Origin: Styela clava | Taxonomy: Eukaryota > Chordata > Ascidiacea > Stolidobranchia > Styelidae | Reading direction: 5' to 3' | Assembly: GCF_964204865.1 (NCBI RefSeq) | Contig: NC_135257.1 | Location: 11,678,151-11,742,150, forward strand | Length of the DNA stretch: 64,000 nucleotides | In this document: piece after piece, positions 53,894-64,000 of the stretch | Position numbering within the stretch: the first letter of the stretch is position 1 | Layout of the letters: every line of letters starts with the position of its first letter | Program-made: the position numbers and the translations under genes | The notes under the pieces: model-generated | Seen by the model: only the letters and a program-made list of their open reading frames with translations | Database searches by the model: none | What the model was told of the DNA's origin: nothing

Positions 53894-55061
53894 TTCTCCT
53901 TCTTCATATCCTTTGAAACTGAAGGTACCTTTGTCGCTAAGGCAGGTCTTCTAAACGAAGCCATCTCAATCACTCGCAAAAGAATAATAAGTAAAGATAT
54001 CCCTCTATTAACTTACACAGAAGATAGAATAAACAAAGAAGGCAAAATTATCAATAAACACGTTGCCATGATTAAAAAACAAACAACATTGCAAGATTCT
54101 ACCCGAAACGAATTGTAAAAAAATCAAAAATAAATCAATGACTAAAGATCAAACACTTTTAAAAGGTAACCCGGTCCATAAGCAAAAAAAAACTTCAGAC
54201 TTCAGACTTTCCACAGAGCACTTTACCCCAACCAATTTCTACTAAAATGCTCTAACATGCGTAAGTGTGAACAAAATCGTAAAAAACGACATGTGGCCAT
54301 ATCTCAAAAACTTGACCTGATTGCTCATAATGTGATTTCTGGATTCAGCACGTCATATTCATCCTAAATTAACTGAAAAAAAGCAGACCTCAAATTTGTT
54401 GTTGACCAGTGTTATCATAGGAGTGCATGGTAGACGGGTTAAAACAATAATCTGTGAGCATTATTCATAGTGCACATTATTTCAGATTGAAAAAGAAATA
54501 TTCCAGACAATGAGAAATTGATGTTTGTAATCCAGATGTAATAATTGATTCAGATGTATTGTGCACTGGCGCTAGTAATCGTGTTGTTCAATTAGAAAAC
54601 TCAGGGTTTGGCTACTATGCGCGGTGAAATAAATAAATGTTTGCTCATCCTATTAAACTGATTCATTGAGTTGTGAGTTGTGCGTGCGCAGGATTTCGTA
54701 CCAATATAATGCCGGTGTCCGCCATCTTGGTGCACATACTTCTGGTCTTCTGGAGTATCAAAATTTGGCTACAAAAATAGCAAAGTTAGTATGACTGATA
54801 AATAGCTAAAAAGAGGTCGGAATCCTGTTCTCGTTTGTACTCGCGGGAATGGGGACGGGCATGGCTTACAGTTAATGACGCCAACATCGCGAACACGATC
54901 CCTCCAAGCAAAAAATAATTTCAACATTCATATTATAAGTCACCTGTCGATCGCTATTTGAAGATCGCGGTCAAGAGCAGGTTGGCCATCCATGGTATGA
55001 ATAGCACCATACCTGAAGGTTGTGAGTCATAGTTTCAAAACCGGGTATGAATCACTTACAG
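53894..55061. other. Non-coding region with element fragments
   Basis: A frame at about 53900-54118 is unassigned. 54410-54610 matches the interior of the TATCGG element (see separate entry). Near 54706-54750 one arm of the palindromic element family appears (GCCATCTTGGTGCACATACT). Confidence 0.4.
54410..54610 (-). mobile_element. Old fragment of the TATCGG element interior
   Basis: Shares, in reverse-complement orientation to 62192-63364, the blocks AGACGGGTTAAAACAAT, ACATTATTTCAGAT, CGCTAGTAATC and GTTCAATTAGAAAACTCA in the same order. Confidence 0.65.
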
Positions 55062-55109
55062 TTACCCGAATAAGAATTTACCCGAATAAGAATTTACCCG
55101 GATAAGAAT
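55062..55109 (+). repeat. Three 16-base tandem repeats
   Basis: Three head-to-tail units of TTACCCGAATAAGAAT; the third differs at one base. Confidence 0.9.
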
Positions 55110-55550
55110 TTACAGTCAATAGTTTTCTTCTAATGACTCTATACTTGCTTAGCATGTATTTTTAGTGATTCAATCTATCCTTGGTTCTTTTATGTTTTGG
55201 AAAATGTGATTTGACCCAACCATGCATTGCGGATTGAGTGGTAAAATTATCAACAAGAATAGAACGTAAAATTAATCGTGAATTTATTTGTAGCGTCGAA
55301 CATTGGCTTGCTTACGACTTTCACACGTAATTCTCATCGAAAATGATTATTTTCGTAGCATTATGAATCATTTATGCACTAATAATTAGGGTGTGACGTC
55401 ATTAAAATTGTCAATTGACGACTTGCTTATAAATTCTGCAATTGTGAGTTTCACGGTAACTATCTCAGCTATAATAATGATTGTGGTATAGTTTTGTTGG
55501 TAAATAACACGAGAAAACGTTAAAATAATTAGTGCTTTGACCCTCTAGTA

Positions 55551-57655
55551 CAGTGATTCCCAAAGTGGGCGATATCACCCCCCGAGGGGCGAAAGCGATA
55601 CAGAAGGGGGCGAAAAAGTCGAAGGGGGGCGATTTCGCGAAATCTGTTTTTGCTCGGCTCATCGTGCACTTGATTACTGTACTCTGCGTGCTTTTGTAGG
55701 TTTGAATCACGTGGGCGATGTCACACGTGAAAGGATTGCTGGACTCGTCTTCGCAGTAAGGTACGGTAGTTTGCGTATCCCAGTGATCGGGTAATCTGGC
55801 CCGGGACGCTTCACTGAATGGACTTTTCCCCGACCTTTGACCCCGGAAAATTATTCCCATACTTTACCATTCTAAAATTTTCGGTGCTTATTTTAACAGT
55901 GGTTTCGCGAGTTGTTGCCTATAAAATGAAGTATTTGTTTCAAACTATCATTTTATTTATACCATTCAACGATCTGTTTTTTGTAGGTACCGGTAAAGAA
56001 TTTTAGCCTAGTCTATCACAGCTATTTCTACACTAATTTTTGGTCACTGTAATTAAACTGAAACTCCTAGGAGGACAAGGTGATCATTGACTTATTTTAT
56101 TTAAATTTCCGAAAAACAACTAAAAACTAACGAATATAATTCTAAATCGCAAAAATGAGGTAAAATTCAGTGTTCACGACCACGCCTGAAAGTCTGTCTG
56201 AGTGAGAAATGTGTCTGAATAGATACGAAAGGGGACATTGTTACGTTTATTTTTGCATCTTGCTGATTGGCCAATGTCACGAAGTAAACATGGACGTCTA
56301 TGCCAGGGGAAACATACAAACGGCGGTACTCCTGAAGTATGCGCCCCAAGATGTCGCATAACCTGAACCCTAACCTGGTACACAACCTGAGTTCAGATTG
56401 TCTGCCATCTTGGTGCGCATACTTCAGGAGGTCCACAGAATTTATCGTGAGACACGTTTAGACTAAATTTTATTACCTATATTCTCAAAATTATATTGAA
56501 CAGCTACTCGTTTAACGAGCCCACAATTTAATTATAATTAGAAAAATGGAAACACGCAGAAAAGTTGATGCTGAGTGCAGGGATTCAATACCGCAGTAAA
56601 TATTCGAATGTATTACAATGCAATAAAAAAAAAAATTCATATTCTATTCAAGAGATTCATCACCGCTTAATTTTTGAAAGAATGTATCTTCTTTGAAGAA
56701 AATCTTTATCAAAATTTTACAGACCATGCGAAAATATTCACTTCGGTGTTTACAAGTACATATTTGTGCGAACAATTATTTTCGAAAATGAACATTACGA
56801 AGAACTAGGATTAGTGATGCCTATTTTGAAAATGTTTCAATCTTGGCGTCGTAAAGCTATCAAGCGTGATGCAGCAACAAGACAGTGTCACATTGAATGT
56901 CATTGTAATAATTTTTTATTAAGACGACTGAGTTGATTTCACGAATTGTCGCAGTTTTCGCACGAGGTTCCGCTTTTAACTTTCAAAAAATATATGCGAC
57001 CCGTAAACGAATAGCAACCCTAAATTTTGTCCCGCGAGCGACGTAAAATTTGCCGACCCCCTGGCCATCCTAGTCCACGAATCCAAACAAATGGCTAATT
57101 AATTCTATGGACTGGTGATCGGACTGGAGAACTTGGTAGGATGAGGAATCGGGGATGAATTTTACCGAAAACCGTTATATATCATGTATTTCGGTGAAGG
57201 TCATCAGGCTGTAGGGATGAATGAGATGTACGAAAATCATTATTATAAGTTTTGGAAAGTTAATTTTGTTTTAATTATTTCAGTGTGAAATGGGGTGAAT
57301 TTAGGGAGTTAAATGCAAGAGTACACGGAGGTTTTTGAGGAGGTAGAACCCTGAATTCTTTCATTTCCGACCTCTGATATGGCGAAAGAGGCGTTTTCAG
57401 CCGTGCAGCTATTGCTATTAAAACCAAATCGCCTTTCCATCAGTAAACGGGGTAATTTTAGATATAATAAAAAAACTCGCTGAAGAACATCAAGCACATC
57501 TATCTCATTAAAAACACCATAAACTATGATTTGTCTCCTTATTTGGTCTGTAATATATTCGTTTCAGACTTTCAATTTTTTTGCAGTGCCGGGGGCGATG
57601 AAGTTGTATAAACTACTATAGGGGGGCGATGGTACAAAAAGTTTGGGAACCACTG
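55551..57655. mobile_element. 2.1-kb non-autonomous hAT-like element
   Basis: The 8-base duplication CTCTAGTA lies at 55543-55550 and 57656-57663. The left end CAGTGATTCCCAAAG and the reverse complement of the right end CAGTGGTTCCCAAAC are inverted repeats, both followed by G/C-rich GGGGGCGA-type sequence. No hAT transposase is seen. It contains the palindromic element at 56325-56436. Confidence 0.8.
56325..56436. mobile_element. Palindromic element, second copy (both arms)
   Basis: Arms GGTACTCCTGAAGTATGCGC and, reversed, GGACCTCCTGAAGTATGCGC are near-perfect inverted repeats around a centre with AACCTGAACCCTAACCTGG. No matching target duplication remains. Confidence 0.7.
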
Positions 57656-57850
57656 CTCTAGTAGACAGAAAAACACTCAATTTCAAAGTTATTTTGACGA
57701 ATTTTTGGGCGTTAGTTCACGTATGTAAAAAGCGCCAGCTCGCTGAATGAAAACTCTAGCGTACGCTTTTGAAATGCCAAGGATTAAGTTTCAGAGGCTT
57801 ATTATAGTTCGCGATTATAATATTTTTAAAAAATGACCGTACAAAATGGA

Positions 57851-58165
57851 ATGAGTAGAAGAGTAGACGTGATTCCGTGGTGCATTCGATTTGCTCACAT
57901 TAACCGTACGATCAAATTTCAGAATCAACACTGAACCTTGCATATTCTGTCGAACATATCTTCAACTTAGCGAAGTAGCACCTAAGCGAAGTAGCAACCC
58001 ATACATCGTTTGTAAAATTGAAATTCATGAGAATTCGACAGATTTTAGTTCACTTACGTCAGGAACACGGTAATGGAAAGATAACTCACTGTAAATAGTC
58101 ATCATAGAGACAAAAATACATCAATGTTTACTTCGCAGGCGTGTCTCTAGTAGCATTCCCAAAAG
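57851..58165. other. Promoter-side region of the third trypsin
   Basis: Nothing recognised until the core promoter. A short direct repeat (CGAAGTAGCA twice near 57973) is present. Confidence 0.4.
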
Positions 58166-58174
58166 TATAAAAAG
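58166..58174 (+). promoter_or_regulatory. TATA box of the third trypsin
   Basis: TATAAAAAG 66 bases before the ATG. The leader that follows (ATCAGTTCTTTGGAATCG) matches the leaders of copies A and B. Confidence 0.8.
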
Positions 58175-58231
58175 GAGCTCTTCGTAATCTAAATCATCAG
58201 TTCTTTGGAATCGTCGAACGAATCAATAAGA

Positions 58232-60670
58232 ATGAAACTTTTACTCATCGCAGTTGTCTGTCTTTGTGGTAAGTAATTTCTTGCGTAATATATACGGCAA
58301 ATCTGAAAAGTTTCTACACGCATAGTTCTAACTGAAATGTATATTAGTTATTCTTTTCTGTCAAAGCCAATTTGAGTAATTTACGTTTGTTCAGGTGTCA
58401 ATGCCGACAAGATTATTGGTGGTACTGCTGCCTCTAATGGCCAGTTCCCGTCAATGGTCTTCCAGGAAAAAAGTGGCTCATTCTTCTGTGGCGGAACAAT
58501 CATTTCAGCTAACCGAGTCCTCTCTGCTGCTCACTGCGAACAGTAAGAATTTAAATATACACCATTTCGTATAAAAATAAAGCAAAATGTAATATCTCAC
58601 ATATAAATACATTTCATGTACTTATGATAAATTAGAAGTCGAAATATCACCGTGTTATTCGTAGAGTTATGTACCCGAATATTGGTATTGGCAGCAGTGA
58701 CACATTAATGTTGTTTACTTTTATAGAAATCTCATTGGATTAACTGTAACTGCTGGAACTGTAACTCGTAACAGTGGTGGAGTTACCATCCCCGTTAACG
58801 GAAAGGTGGTTCATCCTCAATACAACTCCAACACAATCCAAAATGACATCATGATTTTGCAGCTTGCAGTGAGTTAGTTTTTGCCTACTACATGTCACGC
58901 CATAAAGATGCACTAACCATGTACCGAGTCCGCTATAAACGCGATATTAAATTGATTTTTTGTTTTAGTCATCATTCAGCTTTATTTCGACTATTGCCGC
59001 AGCACCTTTGCAAACCACTACACCTTCCGCTGGCACTGGCATAACTGTCGCTGGATGGGGAGACACCAACTCTGGCTTCAGTGAGTTTTCAATATTCAGA
59101 CATCGACTAGCCTTGGTTATGAACACAAATGAAAACGTTGATTCATCATTTTGATGCGTTGTGTTGCCGTTTTATCGCAAAGTCTATAGCTTTAATAAAA
59201 AGCTTCATTTTCATTATATCAGATATTCACGAGTCAAATCATGCACAGGGCTGTGGATTCGACAAATTTCCCATATGACTTCACTGAGCCATTCAAAATC
59301 CAATTCTGGCTTTAACCTATGAAATCGGCCAAAAAAATTTTAATGTTACAAACATTCTTCTGCGTCTGTCGAGAATTCAATCTCCAAATTTCGACTTCTG
59401 AAATTTCCGATTCCCACTCCAGATAACCATGGGCTAAAACAATGGATCTCAACCTGTGGTACGCGTACTGCTAGTGGTACGCGGAAGCTTTTCAAGTGGT
59501 ACGCGAGCAGTTGGCGACAACGGGTTTATGGCGCTAGCAGGTCTTGTCTTGAGATCGCACTCGCCCGCTACTGCCCACCTAAAACGGAAAGAGACGATGG
59601 ACAGCCCTTACGGCAGTCAACGCAAGATCTCTCGTGATTTTGCACCCAATTAATACGTTGTTACTACATAAAGTTAATACCTTGAAACTTTGCACAACGA
59701 TCCGAAATGGATGTAGCACCACATAAAATACTACCATAGCCCGTTTCTTGTGCCATTGTTCTCCACCACAAAAAGGGTTTTGTCGGTGGTACGCGGCCAG
59801 AGTAAAAAGAACAAAAGTGGTACGCGGCCAGTTAAAGGTTGAGAACCGCTGGGCTAAAAGGATTCCAAAGAGGATACGACTCAACTTCCAACTCCAACAC
59901 TTTCAAAACATAGGACTTCACAGTTTTGAGTTTGGTGTACAAACATCAGTGATACAGCATTGGGTAACATCCAATACATACAAATACTTCAAAATTAATA
60001 TTTCAGGTTGAATATTTTGTTCAATTACAATGCACTTCACGCTTTCACTTTAAAGCTCGGACCTTAACTTTTCAAAAATATCAAATAATGCTATTCATCA
60101 AAACAATTCTAAAAATATTTTCAATATTACTTTCAAGTTCAAAATCTTCCAAACGACCTGCAATATGTGAATGTGGCGGTCATTTCTACAAGTGAATGCA
60201 ATGCCAGAACTTCATACAACGGTGACATTTTAGCTGGAATGATCTGCATGGGAAATATGGCTGGTGGAGAAGACTCTTGCCAGGTATATTTTGTTAATCA
60301 TGAAATTCGGAAAGTCTTTTCTTAAAAGTGATGTTCGATATGAGCACCACTAGGAGCGAAACATTTCCATGCTCTTAGTTACTTATTCTATATTTGGCAA
60401 AACTAAATATATTTCAATATCACATTATTATTAGAAAATATTGAAATGTCATAGTCATTGAATACGCACCCGAGGGCATAAAACTAATAAGAACCCTCCA
60501 TCTAATTAATTTATTTTGTGCAGGGTGACTCTGGTGGACCCGCCTACATTCAAGGTTCCGCAACCATTGCCGGAATCACTTCATGGGGCTATGGATGCGC
60601 TCAGGCCAATCAACCAGGTGTCTACACTGATGTAGCATACTACATATCCTGGATCACCAGCAACATGTAA
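58232..60670 (+). CDS. Trypsinogen, serine protease S1A (6 exons, 243 aa), copy C
   Basis: Exons: 58232-58268, 58395-58542, 58727-58868, 58969-59080, 60138-60283, 60524-60670. Lengths match copies A and B except that the last exon is three bases longer (an extra Met before the stop). Signal peptide [14 protein letters not shown] propeptide, IIGG at 19; H59 in AAHC, D102 in NDIMI and S198 in GDSGGP, with the S1 Asp kept. Intron 4 is about 1.06 kb, against 72-124 bases in the other copies, because it carries a hAT-like element and flanking sequence. It diverges more from A and B than they do from each other, so it split earlier and lies in inverse orientation. Secreted, trypsin-like specificity. 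Confidence 0.95.
59440..59851. mobile_element. 412-base hAT-like MITE in intron 4 of trypsin copy C
   Basis: Exact 8-base duplication GGCTAAAA on both sides (59432-59439, 59852-59859). The left end CAATGGATCTCAACCT and the reverse complement of the right end CAGCGGTTCTCAACCT match at 13 of 16. Several GTGGTACGCG words sit near both ends. No transposase. Confidence 0.9.
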
Positions 60671-60735
60671 TTGAGGACAGGACACGCCTGGACTGGATTA
60701 TTCTTAATTGCTTGAATTTTATCAAATTTAATTCT

Positions 60736-60741
60736 AATAAA
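60736..60741 (+). promoter_or_regulatory. Polyadenylation signal of trypsin copy C
   Basis: AATAAA 65 bases after the stop codon, at a distance like that in copy A. Confidence 0.7.
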
Positions 60742-61429
60742 TGGTTGAAATATGAAATTATACTTTACTCAACTATATGTTCGTCCAATAGATGTGTGCA
60801 TCGCGGATAATATAGCTAATAGAGTCACAAGTGATCATTAGCGCATTATCTGTGATAGTAGGTTTATCATTCTGATAGATAGCGAAACGTCATTTTGAAA
60901 AAAAAAAAATTTTTGCCGAAAAATTGCATAAGAATTTTGTTTACAAATGGGTAGCAATACAATACACTAGTGATAAATACCACGCAATCTAATCTTTTTG
61001 CCCCAGTGGGAATGTCTTAATATTCAGTGCCACAAAATCGGCAAAATACCTACATTTTTTTCTTTCTGAATTCTAACTACGTTTACAGCAATGTCTTCAA
61101 ATATGAATGAGCCCAGATAGTAGATAAATATATCCCGGATTATATGGTCCATATTACTTGAAAATAATATTTGTCATTGAGAAGTCTACCGGTGACAAAA
61201 GCTAGCGCTACTCAGACGAATCGAAAATTGTTTTATGAAAATCGCAAAACGAAGCTTTTAGCTTTCCAATCTGTGTCTCACGATGCGCCAACGATTGGCC
61301 CTATTAGTGTCTAGTTTATTGAATCTCACATACCCTTAGCAATGTCGACGCGGAGCAATGACCTTTGGAGAGGTTATATAGCGTGACACGAGCAATTTTA
61401 GGTCGTTTGAATATGCCAATTGCATGAAT
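60742..61429. other. Intergenic region
   Basis: No gene or recognisable repeat seen apart from a poly-A run near 60898. Confidence 0.4.
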
Positions 61430-61745
61430 CAGGAATGGCCAACACGTCGATCGCGGTCGACCGTTCGATCGCCACATCTCGTCTCGAGTAGTCGATGTTG
61501 AGTGAATTTAATAACATAACCCGAAAAATTGCCTGGAACCAATTTTATGCAGAGTCTGTTATGTGCCCTAAAACAGAAAGAATACAGTACATGCGCATAC
61601 CGTACATGCGCAAGATACGATATACACATGAGACATGTACTGAAACCACTTTTGCTGCCGATACAGGTCCGATACCAACAAAAAACGTCGATACCGATAT
61701 TTTTAAAAGCAGATATTGCCGATTCGGATACTATGTAATTATTAC
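61430..61745 (+). repeat. Composite repeat, copy 2
   Basis: CAGGAATGGCCAACACG start, then TCTCGAGTAGTCGATG, CAATTTTATGCAGAG and CATGCGCAAGATACGATA, then a TATCGG-family end (CCGATACAGGTCCGATACC through ACTATGTAATTATTAC). Same order as 52636-52885. Confidence 0.7.
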
Positions 61746-62181
61746 ACTGGCGAACATGGTATACAATTATTAAACCACAAAAAGAGGGAACGCTGTATGA
61801 GGAACCAAGTTTTGCTTTACGGGAGTAAAAATATGAATTTAAGATTTTTACATTCAAATTAAATCAAATTAAAAAGAAATTAAATGTCTTCAACATAATA
61901 CTAAAACCATGATGAGCATCCATCTTTGCAGGATACAACTAACCAAAATTCTCGTGTTGAATGAACGTTTCCGGGCAAAAAAAATCACCCCACCTCAGTA
62001 AAAGAGAAATATTATAAAATTTCATCAGGACATTTTAAAACATAAATTAATCACTGCAAAAATTTTAAGTTGATCGTTGTTATAATAACTTATTCTACTG
62101 TTCTACTCTACCCTTTCCAATTTCCGCTGTAAACCAACACAACGTAACTGATTTCGTTTATATGTTAGCGCCAATCGCATT
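61746..62181. other. Intergenic region
   Basis: No gene or recognised repeat. Confidence 0.4.
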
Positions 62182-62191
62182 GTGTGGATTA

Positions 62192-63364
62192 TAGAGATGT
62201 ACCGATGTATCGGTATCGGGTATCGGTATCGGCAATATCGGTCATTTTTTCGGTATCGGCCATGTATCGGTATCGGTTAAATCAAGGCCATAATTTCCGA
62301 TATATTTATCTTTTTGATATGGTCCAGAATATTTTAAAAGATAAGTTGGAATACTACTTTTTAATTTATTTTTTGTCTGGAGAGATCGTGAGCTATGAGC
62401 CATACATGTCCCCACCCCCGCGAGAGAATAGGATTCACGTGTTTTTAGCTATTCATCAGCCAAACTAGCTCAACTAATTTTGCTATTTTCGCTGTCAAAT
62501 TTTAGTATTGACATTTTTAATATTACATAGTAATTATGAAGAAATATATCAACACAGCACATAACAAAAAGCAACTAGGCGCCCAGTTTCAAATCATACA
62601 GTGGAATTGGGGTCCTTATCAACGGCACATGGACTTTTGGCACGGGTATAAGTTCTGACTGTTTGTCGTCAAGTACGAGTGTCATTTAGTCCGTCGACAT
62701 CGATAAACTAAATTCCGAAATTCAAAATATATGATAGCAATTGTAAAATATTTTATATTATAAAATAGTAAAGTAAAAAAACATCCTCGACGGTTATAGG
62801 TAGGCCTTCTTTTTGTCGGTGCTGATTGATATTCTTTCATTTTGGCTTTGACTTATTGCGTCGACGATTACGATTAGCCACGAAATAAAATATTTGTAAA
62901 ATGCTTTTAATCTGAACGTAGGACGGCGGCGCTAGAATGTGTGGGTGATATTCGATATTCTTTTAAACACGAATAACGATATTCGAAGGTCGCGATATTC
63001 ATATTAAGTTTAAATGGGACATCCGGGCATAATGAGTTTTCTAATTGAACACCGAGATTACTAGCGTTACTGTATAATGTATCTTAATCAGTTGAAGCAA
63101 ACACCAAACATTAATTTCATATTATGTGATATATCTTTTTTTTCGATCTGAAATAATGTGTACTATGAACAACGCTCAAAGACCATTGTTTTAACCCGTC
63201 TGCCCTACACAGCACACCTAATTAAGTAATAATTACATAGTATCGGTATCGGAATATCGGTAATATCGGCCTTTTTGTAGTATCGGCGTATCGGTATCGG
63301 TATCGGCGTTTTTGGCTGGTATCGGATCGGTATCGGCGACAAAAGTGGTATCGGTACATCTCTA
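62192..63364. mobile_element. TATCGG-rich hAT-like element (about 1.17 kb)
   Basis: The ends TAGAGATGTACCGAT and ATCGGTACATCTCTA are perfect inverted repeats, each followed inward by many TATCGG units (62202-62280 and 63238-63360). GTGTGGAT (62182-62189) and GTGTGGAA (63365-63372) flank it as an imperfect 8-base duplication. Longest interior frame is under 100 codons, so it is non-autonomous. Confidence 0.75.
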
Positions 63365-63372
63365 GTGTGGAA

Positions 63373-63666
63373 TACTCTTAACCCCAATGTTTAATGATTA
63401 GTAAAATTTCACAATAATGTACCGATGCGATGAAACACATACCAAGTAAATAAGTCCAACCCAGATTTTACTGAATGCTGATGAATCATTCAATGTATAA
63501 ACACCATGAAACATAACAAACAAATAATTCTATCTACTTATTGTATCAAAAAAAATGGTAAATTTTGTTATGATCTATATCACAAAAATAAAAATTAGTG
63601 TTTTTAACATACACACTTTAATCACAGGCTATTTCACAGGCAACCCTATAACCAGGGTTGCCATAT
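63373..63666. other. Intergenic region
   Basis: AT-rich sequence with no recognised feature. Confidence 0.4.
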
Positions 63667-64000
63667 CGTGCTTATTTCTAAGATTTGTGTTTATTTTCTA
63701 GCCCTCGTCTTATAAAGTAACAATGTGCTTATTTCTAAGATTTGTGCTTATTTTCTAGCCCTCGTCTTATAAAGTAGCAATGTGCTTATTTCTAAGATTT
63801 GTGCTTATTTTCTAGCCCTCGTCTTATAAAGTAACAATGTGCTTATTTCTAAGATTTGTGCTTATTTTCTAGCCCTCGTCTTATAAAGTAACAATGTGCT
63901 TATTTCTAAGATTTGTGCTTATTTTCTAGCCCTCGTCTTATAAAGTAACAATGTGCTTATTTCTAAGATTTGTGCTTATTTTCTAGCCCTCGTCTTATAA
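63667..64000 (+). repeat. 57-base tandem satellite, running off the window
   Basis: About 5.9 units beginning TGTGCTTATTTCTAAGATTT, with unit starts at 63667, 63724, 63781, 63838, 63895 and 63952. Later units are almost identical; the first carries a few differences. Each unit itself holds two TGTGCTTATTT-like halves. Confidence 0.95.

Larger units (their letters stand above)
55111..57850 (+). mobile_element. piggyBac-like copy split by a hAT-like insertion
   Basis: 55111-55550 and 57664-57850 together align with about 20785-21455 (shared words include TTAGCATGTATTTT, GTGACGTCAT and ACTCTAGC). Both termini are lost. The two parts are separated by the 55551-57655 insertion. Confidence 0.65.

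Overview
The window is animal DNA, AT-rich, with multi-exon genes bounded by canonical GT/AG introns of about 70 bases to 2.2 kb, wide non-coding stretches, and many short non-autonomous transposons. The gene content (NRF-6-type acyltransferase, XK-related-like protein, divergent class A GPCR, compact trypsins) fits a marine invertebrate. A tunicate or other invertebrate deuterostome is my best guess, but nothing in the sequence proves it.

I support six protein genes and rebuilt each by joining exons in frame. (1) + strand 759-10190: 13 exons, 750 aa, a secreted/membrane NRF-6-like acyltransferase-3 protein. (2) + strand 12857-13861: single exon, 334 aa, XK-related-like multipass membrane protein. 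(3) + strand 28411-35755: 8 exons, 489 aa, a rhodopsin-class GPCR that lacks several class hallmarks. (4, 5) - strand 39894-41710 and 44108-45909: two tandem trypsinogens of 242 aa, in duplicated blocks of about 2.3 kb. (6) + strand 58232-60670: a third trypsinogen of 243 aa with the same six-exon layout, in opposite orientation. The three trypsins share a TATA box 57-66 bases before the ATG and a very short propeptide. They are probably co-expressed digestive-type enzymes. The other three genes show no obvious functional link to them or to each other.

The rest is repeat-rich. 13.9-28.4 kb is a gene desert with a TTAA-flanked piggyBac-like element and a 94-base palindromic element with a perfect 8-base target duplication. 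42.1-44.0 kb, between the tandem trypsins, holds a fold-back element rich in ACGTCA. 48.6-54.6 kb is a transposon graveyard: a broken non-LTR retrotransposon (5' part and a separate 3' part), a decayed transposon-associated gene, and pieces of hAT-like elements. 55.1-57.9 kb is a nested stack: a palindromic element inside a 2.1-kb hAT-like element inside a piggyBac-like copy. 62.2-63.4 kb is a TATCGG-rich hAT-like element, and the window ends inside a 57-base tandem satellite.

I found no CRISPR array, rRNA, convincing tRNA or operon. The most unusual items are the motif-deficient GPCR and the layered history of the transposons. I did not find a clear multi-gene system of a new kind.
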